In this document: piece by piece, positions 18,330 through 27,107 of the stretch
How the letters are laid out: each line of letters opens with the position of its first letter
Numbering within the stretch: the first letter of the stretch is position 1
Origin: Altericroceibacterium spongiae
GTDB lineage: Bacteria > Pseudomonadota > Alphaproteobacteria > Sphingomonadales > Sphingomonadaceae
Reading direction: 5' to 3'
NCBI RefSeq assembly: GCF_003610805.1
Contig: NZ_RAPF01000002.1
Location: 1-64,000, forward strand
DNA length: 64,000 nt
The notes under the pieces: generated by a model
Databases searched by the model: none
The model's input: the letters and a program-made list of their open reading frames with translations, nothing else
What the model was told of the DNA's origin: nothing
Made by a program: the position numbers and the translations under genes

Positions 18330-18348
18330 CGGAAGCACCACGGAAGCA
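18330..18348 (+). repeat. CGGAAGCA direct repeat pair, left of the intact tRNA
   Basis: CGGAAGCA occurs at 18330-18337 and 18341-18348, and the near-match CGGAAGCG at 18300-18307. The same word recurs as a pair on the other side of the intact tRNA (18540-18560). Short same-strand repeats flanking a tRNA junction resemble arm-type binding sites of tyrosine integrases. That role is inferred. Confidence 0.5.
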
Positions 18349-18395
18349 GTCGGCAGATTGACGATTTTCATGCCCCCAACTACGGGGGTCGGTAA

Positions 18396-18472
<77 letters not shown>

Positions 18473-18896
18473 ACTTTCTCCAATAAAATTAGCAATTTAG
18501 GACAAGTCCCGCCCGCTGCTTATTCTCCAGACTTGCTCACGGAAGCAGCCACGGAAGCAGCAATTTTCGAGAAATTCCTTTAATTTCAATGCGGAATCGG
18601 CGCGACAATTCTCGCTCGACGCGGAGCGCAATCGTGGCCCTTGGCCCGGTGGAAGTTTCGCGACTTCAAACGGAGAGTGGGCGTAGCCAATTGGCCAGCA
18701 AACGGTGCATTGGCTTCGCTATCCCTGAGGGTCACAATATCCGCTTCAGCGCCTGGTCTCCGCAGATCGGTCGCTATGCTTGCCTGAAATGGAAAATGGA
18801 CCGTTCGGCGCGGAGTCGCGCTATTTGGATTTTCCGCCGCAATTGCGGGATTGACCGGTCGATCCGCTGCGAGCTGTCGATCTCCGGTATTATTGC
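18473..18896. other. Non-coding junction downstream of tRNA-Arg
   Basis: No convincing gene. A 312-bp open frame (18589-18900) has no ribosome binding site and no recognisable protein. The first 90 bp are AT-rich and contain the right-hand CGGAAGCA repeats, after which composition shifts to the G+C-rich element. No integrase lies here; if this is an element end, the integrase must be at the other end. Confidence 0.55.
18540..18560 (+). repeat. CGGAAGCAG direct repeat pair, right of the intact tRNA
   Basis: CGGAAGCAG occurs at 18540-18548 and 18552-18560, with a 12-bp period (unit close to CCACGGAAGCAG). It matches the pair at 18330-18348. It is a candidate integrase arm-site array at the element junction. 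Confidence 0.5.
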
Positions 18897-19742
18897 CTAA
18901 TTCTGCTGTGCCGCGATCTCGCCTTCGATATGATTGACGAGCGCGGTGATGTCGCTGGCGAACTGCCGGACGTAGCCGCGCGTGACCTCGTCCCTCGACG
19001 CGCCATCCTTGTTGGTCCCGTTCCGGTGAACACAGTCATGCCGCAGGGGCAAGGCCGTGAAGAGGCGATCCTTGATGGCCTCGTCGGGGAAAATATCGAT
19101 CCGGGCCGCAATCCGGTAAAGCGCCTGCACCTTGGCGAGATTATGATAGAGGATCGCCTTCAGATGGAGCGCGACGCGCTTGAAGACCACATCCTCGTCC
19201 GTCAGGACTTCCACCAGCGTCAGCTTCTCGCCCTTCAGGTCTTTGTCCTGCTCCAGAATGCGTATCAGCGCATCGTCATTTGCATTGATGTAGTTGAGAA
19301 GAGTGTCGCCCAGATAGGCTTCGAGCGCACCGAAGGCATGGACAAATACCATCCGGTTGACCGTCGAAGGCTGCCAGTCATGTCCATGCTGGTCCAGCAG
19401 GCGCAGGGCATCGGCCAGGCTGTCCTTGAAGATCCCGTCCGGTCCGTCCGGTATATCGTTCCAATAGTCGTCCGGGTCGGGCGCGCGGTCGGAACCTTGT
19501 GAGCATGTAATGACAACGCCGGGATAGCCGCGAAAGGTCATCTCGACCTGGTTGTCGCGATTGATGACATCGACTTCCAGAAACGCATCGCAATGCGGAC
19601 AGGCAAGGTCGATTTCTTCCTGCACCATGCGGTCGATCGCCTTGTCTTCACCCCAGTTCGGCGGTGAAACGGGGACAGTGATCTCCACCAGATTCCCGCA
19701 CTCCGGACAGTTGAAGCCGATATCCGTTGAATAGTCCGCCAT
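18897..19742 (-). CDS. Zinc-ribbon and HEPN-like domain protein
   Basis: A 281-residue protein. The N-terminus has two CxxC pairs (Cys12/Cys15 in CPEC, Cys48/Cys51 in CPHC), a likely zinc ribbon. The C-terminal helical domain contains RHDCVH at residues 234-239, matching the R-x4-H signature of HEPN ribonuclease domains, in the local context LPLRHDCVHRNGTN. HEPN proteins often act as RNA-cleaving effectors in defence or toxin systems. It lies downstream of, and on the same strand as, the nuclease and methylase genes, so it may be the RNA-targeting arm of that module. The function is inferred. Confidence 0.7.
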   Translation of the reverse strand: MADYSTDIGFNCPECGNLVEITVPVSPPNWGEDKAIDRMVQEEIDLACPHCDAFLEVDVINRDNQVEMTFRGYPGVVITCSQGSDRAPDPDDYWNDIPDGPDGIFKDSLADALRLLDQHGHDWQPSTVNRMVFVHAFGALEAYLGDTLLNYINANDDALIRILEQDKDLKGEKLTLVEVLTDEDVVFKRVALHLKAILYHNLAKVQALYRIAARIDIFPDEAIKDRLFTALPLRHDCVHRNGTNKDGASRDEVTRGYVRQFASDITALVNHIEGEIAAQQN

Positions 19743-19792
19743 TCCCGTCCCTCAAGCCTCCGCCCGGTCAGCGCCGAGCCGCGACGTCGCGC

Positions 19793-20509
19793 TCACATCT
19801 CGATCCAGACGTGATCCAACTCGATGTCACCCAGTCCGGCTTGCCTAGCATGACCGGACCGAAGAGCGGCAACCCTGCCGACAGTATCGTGCGATGTGAT
19901 CTGAAGCTTGTCTGCCGCCGACCAACCTTCCACGGCGTCGCCCTCCAGTTGCTCAACCCAATCGCAGAGCTGTTCAAGCCAAGATGAAATATCTCCATCC
20001 TGCACATATCCGATCATTGCAGCGCGCGCGTGCGAGGCGGCGTGATGACCAGCCTTGAAGCGCTGGATGCCGCCGGTGGTGCTGAAGCGGCTGTAGAGAT
20101 ATTCCCGCTCGTCCCGGTCGCCGGCCATAGGTGTCGGAAGCCGCTTGCACTCGACCGGCAGCAGCGTCTGATACTCAGTATATTCGCGGCCCTCGATCCA
20201 GATGATGGACCCGCTCGGCGCAACGGCGATGTCTACGGCACGCCGACCGTCGGATTCATCCGGCTCCTCTCGCCTGAACTGAAGAAAATCCCAGCCTGGG
20301 GAATGCCGGCATATACTGGCAAGGCGCGCGCATAACTGCGCCGTCAGCGCCGTCTCGCCAGTCGCCGCGGGCCGTCTCGGATCGTCCCGCCATCCGGGCA
20401 GCGCACTTCCTATGAACCCGATCAATGATGACAGCCATTCGCCCGGGAGATGGATCGCGCTGTCCAGCGCTCCGGCCTGGGCCTGACGTTCGCCGTCATC
20501 CGCCAGCAT
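19793..20509 (-). CDS. PD-(D/E)XK-like nuclease partner of the methylase
   Basis: A 238-residue protein with a core resembling PD-(D/E)XK nucleases: Asp in RRAVDIAVAPSG, followed about 20 residues later by LLPVECKRLPTP (Glu-x-Lys). The start is ATG 20509, one base after the TAG of the methylase gene, so the two are translationally linked. Downstream helices (SWLEQLCDWVEQLEGDAVEG) may contact a partner. The position suggests that it supplies or assists DNA cleavage for the adjacent Eco57I-type methylase. No close named family was recognised. Confidence 0.62.
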   Translation of the reverse strand: MLADDGERQAQAGALDSAIHLPGEWLSSLIGFIGSALPGWRDDPRRPAATGETALTAQLCARLASICRHSPGWDFLQFRREEPDESDGRRAVDIAVAPSGSIIWIEGREYTEYQTLLPVECKRLPTPMAGDRDEREYLYSRFSTTGGIQRFKAGHHAASHARAAMIGYVQDGDISSWLEQLCDWVEQLEGDAVEGWSAADKLQITSHDTVGRVAALRSGHARQAGLGDIELDHVWIEM

Positions 20510-20510
20510 C

Positions 20511-23384
20511 CTAGAACCCTTGCTCGCGAAGATCTGCAAGGACATCATCGGCATCGCGCAACGCGATCGAGCGAGTCCAGAAGCGATGACGATCGGGCTT
20601 CAGAAGGAACACGAAGCCCTTGTCATAGAGTCTCGTTATCCGCGTGACCGTCAAACCAGCCCCCCGGCGCTCATGAAGGAGGGCGTCGAGCCGGTCGCGC
20701 AACTCATTCGCGTCCGACCAGTCGACGACGCCATCGCCGAACACATAGGCCTTGCAGATGGCGCCCGACCATTGCTGACATTCCAGCGCACGCAGCGGCT
20801 TGCGCGCATAAACTGCATTGAGCTGAGTGGTGAACACCTCGTCGAAGGCATCGAGTGCCTCGTCGGGTGCCCGCCGCATCACCGGCGAGGCCGTTCCGAG
20901 GCGAACGAAGTCGCGCTGATATTCGACGATGTCCTCGGTCAGAATGCGTTCGTTCCGGCTTAGGTCGAGATCCTCGTCCTCCGGATATGGCAGCGCGAAA
21001 ATATCGGCGCTCAGGATCGCCGTCGCCCGTTGGGTAAACAAGCGGGCGCTGATACCGGCTACATAGGCACGCAGAACGATATTCTCGCGTCGGAGCCAGG
21101 TCTCGATCGCCTCGAGGCGATCCAAGTCGGTCTTGGGCGCGGCTAGCCCAACAATTTCGTGCTTGTAGGTCAGATAATGGCCGTTCCACAGGCCATGATA
21201 GAGATTCTCGTGCTCCTTTATGAGCAAAAAGGGTGGCGTGAAACGACGCTCGGTCTTCGTGTCCTTGATCGGACGGTCGGGCACCGTATCGAGAAATGCT
21301 GTGTCGAGACCCTGTGCGGAAAGCGCGCTAGTCGGAAGCAGCGGTTTGCCGACAAGATGCTGGGCGGGCCGCGAAATGCCCTTCAGGCCAGCGATGTAAC
21401 CTTCGCCAAAATCCCAGCCATGCTTGGCCGCGAAATCCTTTAGCGTCGGATAGTCGCGCAAGCGTTCGATCAGATTATGTACTCGGCTGCCGCCAAGCAG
21501 GTTCGCGCGCCAGACATCGCGCGACCGCTCTGCATCGGCGTTGGCAAGCCAATGCAGATCGTAATAGTCGATGTCGAAGCCCTGTTCCGCGGTTGCGCGG
21601 CCGTTGCGGCGGAATACGGCGTGGAGCAGGCGGCTTCCGGGTTCCGGCTTGCTGGCCTCGGCAATGACGACCACGATCTTCGGGTCTGCCTCGCCCTTTT
21701 TGAACAGCCCTCGCACGGAGACAAAATCGAGTATCTCGCGAGCTTTCCAGCGGCCGAAGAAGCCGTGTCGGAAAGTGAGCGCGTTCTGGTTGTAGAGGAA
21801 GCCCGCGGGTTCGACCATCGCCAGCACGCCATCCGGCGCGAGCATATCCATCGCTTCATGCAGGAACAGATAGGCGAGCTGCTTGTCGGCAAGTGCGCCA
21901 TGCGTCTTGCTGTAAGCCGCATAGCTCTGTTTCGCGCCTGCGGTCGGCAGAGCGGATTCGAATGGCGGATTGCCGACGATCGCGACGATCGGCGCTTTGA
22001 CCAGACCTTTGGCCTTTGCGTCGAAAAAGCAGCTATGATGCAGGGTCACGTCCGCAAGCGGCGGGAACAGCTTCACGCTGGAGCGTATTTCTTCGGGCTG
22101 CAGGGCATCGCAGAGGCTGAGGCAAAGGCTGAAAGCGGCCAGCTCGACGGCGCCTTCCTCCAGGTCAATCCCATGCACACGCTGGAGAAGCGGTCGCAAC
22201 TCGTCGACCCCCGGCCGTGCCCAGCCATTGCGCCAGCGCCAGTGAAGAACCAGCCGCCTGTAAGCCTCGACAAGAAAAACGCCCGATCCACAGGCCGGAT
22301 CGAGAATGATCCCGTCGCTGGCCATCAGCGCGTCGAGCCTCTCCCATCCGAGCGCTTCTTCCAGCATCAGCCGGACAAGGGCGGGAGGCGTGTAGATGGA
22401 ACTCGCTGCATCCTTCACGAAGAGCTGATAGATGTTGCTGATGAGCTCGACCGGCAGATCCCGGAAAGAATAGAGCCGCCAGAGGCTGAGCTGTCCGCTG
22501 CTGTCTTCGTGACCCTCGACGAGCCGCGCATAGCTCGCAAGTTCGGAACTCTCCGCGAGCGCGGCTCGCTCATCATCCGTCAGCCTGAAGATGTGGCCGT
22601 TGAAACGCTCCTCGAGGGTCTCGAGCAGCGCGATCAATGCACGGCCATCGCCCAGGATTTCGAAGAACCGCGTCGCGCCCTCGCGCGCCTTGCCGAAATC
22701 CGCCGGCAGGAGAACCGACCTCTCTTCAAGGTAAGCGATGAGCAGAGACAGGATCAGCAGTCTGCGCCGGAGCCGCGCGGACAGCAGCCGGCGTTCCGAA
22801 AGCTGTTTCGCCAGCGCCCGGACCTCTTCGACCAGCGTGCGGTGTGCAGCCTTCTGAGCCGAAAGCATCAGCTTGCAGGCATCGGGATCGTCCCAGATCG
22901 TCCCGTTCCGGATGCGCGCGGCGTTCCACCACACATCCTGTTCGGCAATCTTCGCGCCGATCAGCAGCGTCCGGATCGGGCGACAGACGGGTATGTCGTC
23001 CGGTCCCGCGAAGTCCGGTTCGTGCGCACAGCGGAAAAGCTGGATGGAACCGCGGGCGGCGCGATAGACGAGCGGAACGCCACCCCAGCTCCACAGGCGT
23101 TTGTGCAGTTCGGCGAACCGCGCATCTTCGGGCTCATCGCTCGCATCGAAGACGAACGCCTGTGCGACCGGAGCGCGACCGTGACGCGCCGCTTCGAAGA
23201 ACACCGCGCGCGCGCCGTAGGACAATGCCTTCTCCATGATCGCGACCTCTTCGGGAGGACGGCCCTCATGGTTGTAATTTTCGACGGCGATCAGGCCATC
23301 GATCGTGGGCAGCCCGCGACCATCAGCGATCGAGAACAGCCAGTCGGCTGTCCCTTCCGGCTCGAGGGCATCCGCGAAGGTCAT
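20511..23384 (-). CDS. Eco57I-type N6-adenine DNA methylase (restriction-modification)
   Basis: A 957-residue protein that probably methylates adenine in a specific DNA site. Around residue 360 it has SAM-binding motif I LDPACGSGVFLVEAYRR, and near 472 the catalytic motif IV VGNPPFES. A long helical N-terminal region (1-320) and a C-terminal target-recognition-like region (about 650-950) resemble type IIG/IIL enzymes. No nuclease motif is obvious in the N-terminus; the PD-(D/E)XK protein encoded immediately downstream may fill that role. A TTG start at 23420 is the longer alternative. It may defend the ICE or its host against phage. Confidence 0.85.
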   Translation of the reverse strand: MTFADALEPEGTADWLFSIADGRGLPTIDGLIAVENYNHEGRPPEEVAIMEKALSYGARAVFFEAARHGRAPVAQAFVFDASDEPEDARFAELHKRLWSWGGVPLVYRAARGSIQLFRCAHEPDFAGPDDIPVCRPIRTLLIGAKIAEQDVWWNAARIRNGTIWDDPDACKLMLSAQKAAHRTLVEEVRALAKQLSERRLLSARLRRRLLILSLLIAYLEERSVLLPADFGKAREGATRFFEILGDGRALIALLETLEERFNGHIFRLTDDERAALAESSELASYARLVEGHEDSSGQLSLWRLYSFRDLPVELISNIYQLFVKDAASSIYTPPALVRLMLEEALGWERLDALMASDGIILDPACGSGVFLVEAYRRLVLHWRWRNGWARPGVDELRPLLQRVHGIDLEEGAVELAAFSLCLSLCDALQPEEIRSSVKLFPPLADVTLHHSCFFDAKAKGLVKAPIVAIVGNPPFESALPTAGAKQSYAAYSKTHGALADKQLAYLFLHEAMDMLAPDGVLAMVEPAGFLYNQNALTFRHGFFGRWKAREILDFVSVRGLFKKGEADPKIVVVIAEASKPEPGSRLLHAVFRRNGRATAEQGFDIDYYDLHWLANADAERSRDVWRANLLGGSRVHNLIERLRDYPTLKDFAAKHGWDFGEGYIAGLKGISRPAQHLVGKPLLPTSALSAQGLDTAFLDTVPDRPIKDTKTERRFTPPFLLIKEHENLYHGLWNGHYLTYKHEIVGLAAPKTDLDRLEAIETWLRRENIVLRAYVAGISARLFTQRATAILSADIFALPYPEDEDLDLSRNERILTEDIVEYQRDFVRLGTASPVMRRAPDEALDAFDEVFTTQLNAVYARKPLRALECQQWSGAICKAYVFGDGVVDWSDANELRDRLDALLHERRGAGLTVTRITRLYDKGFVFLLKPDRHRFWTRSIALRDADDVLADLREQGF

Positions 23385-23451
23385 GCCGAGGCGAGCAGCA
23401 GCAATGACACGCGCGCGCAAGGTACGCGCGCAGCAACGGGCAAGCGAACGA

Positions 23452-23643
23452 TCATCTTCGCCGCTTCTGCTTGGAGAGGGCGAAGCCCTCTTTCAGAAGG
23501 TCGGTCATGCTGATGCCTTGGGCCACAGCAAAGCCCTTGAATTCTTTCTTGAAATCCGGGCCGACCTTGAAATTGAGAGACGTCCCCTTCTCGGTTCCCG
23601 TCCCGTCCTCGTCGGCGGGTGCCGCCGCAGTGCTGTGGGCCAT
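23452..23643 (-). CDS. Small ribbon-helix-helix regulator
   Basis: A 63-residue protein. The start ATG 23643 is preceded by AGAGGAGAT. After a disordered N-terminus comes a strand TSLNFKVGPDFKKEFKGFA and two helices AQGISMTDLLKEGFALSK, the ribbon-helix-helix pattern of CopG/ParG-like repressors. It is the first gene of the minus-strand methylase operon. A perfect palindrome (23709-23730) lies about 65 bp upstream, a candidate operator for autoregulation. It could control timing of the restriction module. Confidence 0.72.
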   Translation of the reverse strand: MAHSTAAAPADEDGTGTEKGTSLNFKVGPDFKKEFKGFAVAQGISMTDLLKEGFALSKQKRRR

Positions 23644-23708
23644 CGGGCATATCTCCTCTAGACGGCCACCCCCGTCCGTCCGCAGCTGATGGGGCAGAAT
23701 TCCATAAA

Positions 23709-23730
23709 TCTGGATTTCGTGCAATCCAGA
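23709..23730. promoter_or_regulatory. Palindromic candidate operator for the RHH gene
   Basis: TCTGGATT (23709-23716) and AATCCAGA (23723-23730) form a perfect inverted repeat with a 6-bp spacer. A third half-like site, TTGGATTT, follows at about 23742. It lies upstream of the minus-strand RHH-methylase operon, where an autorepressor would bind. Confidence 0.55.
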
Positions 23731-23975
23731 AAGCCAGAAAGTTGGATTTCCTCACGGTGGCCCTTTGCGTCGAACTTCCTACCGCGTCATGAGATGGGCG
23801 TGAACATATATAGAACAAATGAAGGGCTTACAATTGAGGTTTCGTTAACGCCCTGCCTGGGCAGGCCACTATCCGCAACATCGCCAGCTTTATCACTTCT
23901 TCGATATGGAGATTTAGCCAGCGCCCAGCGAGAGCTTGCCGAATGGCCGCAGAATACGAGGCAGATGAACCGAGA

Positions 23976-25811
23976 TCATATATTCGCCGGCATGATCTCC
24001 TTGCAGGTGCGCAAGGCTCGATCGTCAGTGCAATAGTCGATCGGCCGTTTCCCACCCAGTTTGGGATTGGGCGATTGGCACCAAAGTCCAGCCCTTACAG
24101 GATCGCGAGCGCGCTTGTTGGCCAGATCCGTCAATTCTGCGCGGTTCTTTTCCAATGCCGCTTGAAGGCGAGCCTGAGATGCTGCCAGCGCGGCAGCTGC
24201 GCGCCTTTCATCCCGGATACGCTTCAATTCAGCATAGGCAAGCGCCAACCCCTCATCCGAGTCCATGGCTACGGCCAGCGGCGTATTCTCGCCGAGACGC
24301 TCGTTCGCCGCCTGAAGCCAATCTTGCGCCTCGCAATCCAATATATCGGCGGCTTTCGCCTGAAGCGCGGATACCCTGGCCTCGCGGTGGGCCTGCTCCA
24401 ACCGGGCGATACGCTTGCGCTCATCTTCGGCCCGTCGTTCGGCCTGCGTAATATTCTGGCGCTCGTATTCCGCCAGCAGCGGTAAACCTAACAGATGCTC
24501 GGCGAGACCTCTCCTGCCGACCACCATGTCGTAGATGGCTTCGCACAGCTTTCTTGTCTCACGCGCATCATATGAGGCCACGACCCGATCGACCCACTTC
24601 GCCTTGTTAAAGTCGGATGTTTCGTGCGCGGGAATGTTCGACAGTATGAAGTCGGCCCATTCGGCCAAATCTTCTTTGCGTTGCCGTTCTTCCTCCCAAA
24701 GAGCTTCCTGTTCCTTGCGGTGATGGATCGCGCTGCTCGATGCCAACCATTGCTTGCCCCCCGCGCGCTTGTCGAACATCCAATGGTCTTTCAGCCATTT
24801 CAAATACCCATGAACAACATGCCACGGCGCCTCGAACTCGGGGAACTCGTGCTGCATTCGCTCTGTCGTCTCTTTTGAAATCCGGCTCAGCCCCGGCCGT
24901 ACGAGATCCTGGACGTGAGCAAGGACATCTTTGGTCTCGAACGATCGCGGCGAGCCTGCCGCCTCATCCCACACGAAACGATTTACGATCCGTGATTGCC
25001 AATAGGCCGGAGCGACACGAAAACAGGTGGAACCCTTTGTGGTGTGACCGACCTTCCCGGCAAATCCGCGTTTGCGCGCCAGGTTGTGTTGATCCGTCAG
25101 CGGCTTGTCAGGGCTATCAAATGACACCAGTGCGTTCTGAAAGGCGGCGGCGACGTTCGAGAACTCAGCGTCCAGCACCTCTTGCTTCCGCGCCGCTTCT
25201 GATGCCGCCTGCGCTTCGAGGTCCTGCTGCACTTTCGCTGCCTTGGCGTTATGCAACCACGTCCGCGGTGCCACTTCCAGAATGGCGGCCTCCCAACTGC
25301 TTCGATCATCCCAATCGAGGTGCGAAAGATCGATCTCGACGGAAGAGATGCCGCGGCCTTTGAGCTTCGCCAGCTTTGCGGAATCGACCCGGTGCCGCAC
25401 GAAGATTTCGACATGCAGAGCTTTACCGCCGCTCTCAATAAGGATCAGGTCAGGGCGGACATTTCCGTCTGCCATTTCGACCCTCACTTCCGCAAACGCA
25501 TACTTCCTTCGTTTGGATATTTGCTTGTTCCGGCCTGCAGCACTCGCTTCGACCGCAGGAATCCAAAGCCAAAGTGTGTCCGCGAGCAGCGACTTGGCGA
25601 AAAAGTGCAGTTCGGATTCAGGCGTCGGACGGCAGTTGGTGGGAGCGTGATGTGCGAAATGCCATCGTAACTTTGAACCCTGTCGGGCCACAACAGGCTG
25701 TTCACATTCAAAGCAGACGCAATGGCATTGCAGGCCGTTTTCGACGCTCTTGACGTCGGCTCGCTGGCCATCGGGGCCGATTGCTTGTGTTGGATGCCAC
25801 TCGTTGCGCAT
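23976..25811 (-). CDS. CoiA-like protein with long coiled-coil region
   Basis: A 611-residue protein. The start ATG 25811 has GGAGGT upstream. The N-terminus has the CoiA-type layout: CFECEQPVVARQGSKLRWHF followed by AHH and CRPTPESELHFFAKSLL, then a nuclease-like core RPDLILIESGGKALHVEIFV. CoiA-like proteins are associated with incoming single-stranded DNA. Residues about 200-560 are long charged helices, with alanine- and arginine-rich repeats near the end. The last 45 residues contain NPKLGGKRPIDYCTDD, which faintly resembles the toxin-binding end of MbcA/ParS-type antitoxins. The role in the element is unknown. Confidence 0.6.
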   Translation of the reverse strand: MRNEWHPTQAIGPDGQRADVKSVENGLQCHCVCFECEQPVVARQGSKLRWHFAHHAPTNCRPTPESELHFFAKSLLADTLWLWIPAVEASAAGRNKQISKRRKYAFAEVRVEMADGNVRPDLILIESGGKALHVEIFVRHRVDSAKLAKLKGRGISSVEIDLSHLDWDDRSSWEAAILEVAPRTWLHNAKAAKVQQDLEAQAASEAARKQEVLDAEFSNVAAAFQNALVSFDSPDKPLTDQHNLARKRGFAGKVGHTTKGSTCFRVAPAYWQSRIVNRFVWDEAAGSPRSFETKDVLAHVQDLVRPGLSRISKETTERMQHEFPEFEAPWHVVHGYLKWLKDHWMFDKRAGGKQWLASSSAIHHRKEQEALWEEERQRKEDLAEWADFILSNIPAHETSDFNKAKWVDRVVASYDARETRKLCEAIYDMVVGRRGLAEHLLGLPLLAEYERQNITQAERRAEDERKRIARLEQAHREARVSALQAKAADILDCEAQDWLQAANERLGENTPLAVAMDSDEGLALAYAELKRIRDERRAAAALAASQARLQAALEKNRAELTDLANKRARDPVRAGLWCQSPNPKLGGKRPIDYCTDDRALRTCKEIMPANI

Positions 25812-26069
25812 AGACCTCCAGCCTGAAGACAAGAACACGGCTAAAGATGGTTGCGACGTCGGGCCCACCTTTTCCAGCAAGGGAACATTTCAAGCACTCG
25901 AAGCGCGCGCAGGCAAGGAGCAGCTTCGCAATAAGAGTTCCGTTGGGACTGCATCCCGATCTTTACCGTGCTTTTGGGAGGGGGAAAGGCTTCCTCTGAC
26001 CGCAAGCCCGCTTGGCGGACTCGCGCTGCCCCTTCGAGCTGGGGCCTCCCGCCCCCGCAACACCCCGCT

Positions 26070-26153
26070 GAGAGTGAGAGGGAAGCCGAGATTTTCGCGA
26101 CGGGTTGAGCGTCCCGAGAGAGGCTTGGGGCCAGCCCGTCGCGGAGAAATACG
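26070..26153 (+). promoter_or_regulatory. Structured 5' leader A (radC-type RNA candidate) of ardC
   Basis: The block GAGAGTGAGAGGGAAGCCG is followed by a two-part hairpin. The outer stem is CGCGACGGG (26096-26104) with CCCGTCGCG (26135-26143); the inner stem is TCCCGAG (26112-26118) with CTTGGGG (26124-26130) around loop AGAGG. Leader B (28551) has the same design with compensatory base changes in both stems. The known radC RNA motif of alphaproteobacteria lies upstream of antirestriction and other DNA-handling genes, which matches this setting. Confidence 0.75.
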
Positions 26154-27107
26154 ATGGCACGCAAGTTCACCCGCCGGCGCGCAAGCAGCGACCGGCCGAC
26201 CTTTTATCAGGATATCACCGACACAATCATCGCCGAGTTGGAAGCTGGCCGCGTTCCCTGGGTCCAGCCCTGGGCCTCGGCAAAAGCCACGCTCCAGATG
26301 CCGCACAATGCGTCCAGCAATCGTTGCTACTCGGGCATCAATGTTCTGATCCTTTGGCACGCCGTCGTCTCGCGCGCGTTTTCCAGCAACGCCTTTCTCA
26401 CCTTCCGTCAGGCGCTCGAACTGGGCGGCAATGTCTGCAAGGGCGCGGTCGGCACGACAGTCGTCTATGCCCATCGCTTCACGCCGGGGGACGAACGGCG
26501 TAAGGCGGCCGAGGAGGGCCGCGAGCCGGGCAGCATCCCGTTTCTCAAGCGCTTCACGGTGTTCAACATCGACCAGTGCGAAGGTCTGCCGGACGCCTAT
26601 ACTGCCGAGATCCCGCAGTGCGATCCGGCGCAAATACTGCCCGAAGCTGAAGCCCTCATTACAGCGACCGGGGCGGATTTCCGTATCGGCGGAGATCAGG
26701 CCTATTATGACGTTGTAAACGACCGGGTCTGTGTCCCGCCACCCTCGCGCTATTTCGAGCCAATAAACTGGAATCGCACGGCATTTCACGAACTCGGTCA
26801 CTGGACGGGAAGCCGGAGTCGCCTCGATCGCGATCAGACCGGTGCCTTCGGTTCCGACAAATATGGACGGGAGGAGCTGGTCGCCGAGATGGCCGGTGCC
26901 TTTGTCTGCGCCGCGCTCGGCATCGAGCCGACCGTGCGTCATTCCGACTATATCGGGGCTTGGCTCGACATCATGCGCGCAGACGACCGGGCAATCGTGC
27001 GTGCCGCCAGCGCGGCTTCGAAGGCCGCAGACTATCTGCTCGCCTTCCGCGATACCAACGAGCGCGCGGCCAAGGGCCCGGCGTTCGACGAACGGAGGGC
27101 GGCATGA
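26154..27107 (+). CDS. ardC: ArdC-like antirestriction protein (DUF1738, zinc metallopeptidase-like)
   Basis: A 317-residue protein. The N-terminal ArdC ssDNA-binding domain (about 15-130) has FYQDITDTIIAELEAGRVPW, and the C-terminal domain has the zinc motif HELGHW at 211-216 with a downstream EELVAEMAGAF helix. In related plasmids ArdC protects incoming single-stranded DNA and promotes establishment in the recipient. It is preceded by structured leader A. Its stop overlaps the start of the DUF2958 gene (ATGA), so the two are coupled. Confidence 0.93.
   Translation: MARKFTRRRASSDRPTFYQDITDTIIAELEAGRVPWVQPWASAKATLQMPHNASSNRCYSGINVLILWHAVVSRAFSSNAFLTFRQALELGGNVCKGAVGTTVVYAHRFTPGDERRKAAEEGREPGSIPFLKRFTVFNIDQCEGLPDAYTAEIPQCDPAQILPEAEALITATGADFRIGGDQAYYDVVNDRVCVPPPSRYFEPINWNRTAFHELGHWTGSRSRLDRDQTGAFGSDKYGREELVAEMAGAFVCAALGIEPTVRHSDYIGAWLDIMRADDRAIVRAASAASKAADYLLAFRDTNERAAKGPAFDERRAA

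Noticed and set aside
18589-18900. Plus-strand frame after the tRNA (103 residues)
   Set aside because: No ribosome binding site, no recognisable protein, and composition of a random G+C-rich frame.
21477-23513. 678-residue plus-strand open frame
   Set aside because: Fully antisense to the N6-adenine methylase, whose motifs I and IV are on the minus strand; it arises from third-position G+C bias.
25890-26942. 350-residue minus-strand open frame
   Set aside because: Antisense to ardC and its structured leader; no recognisable protein.
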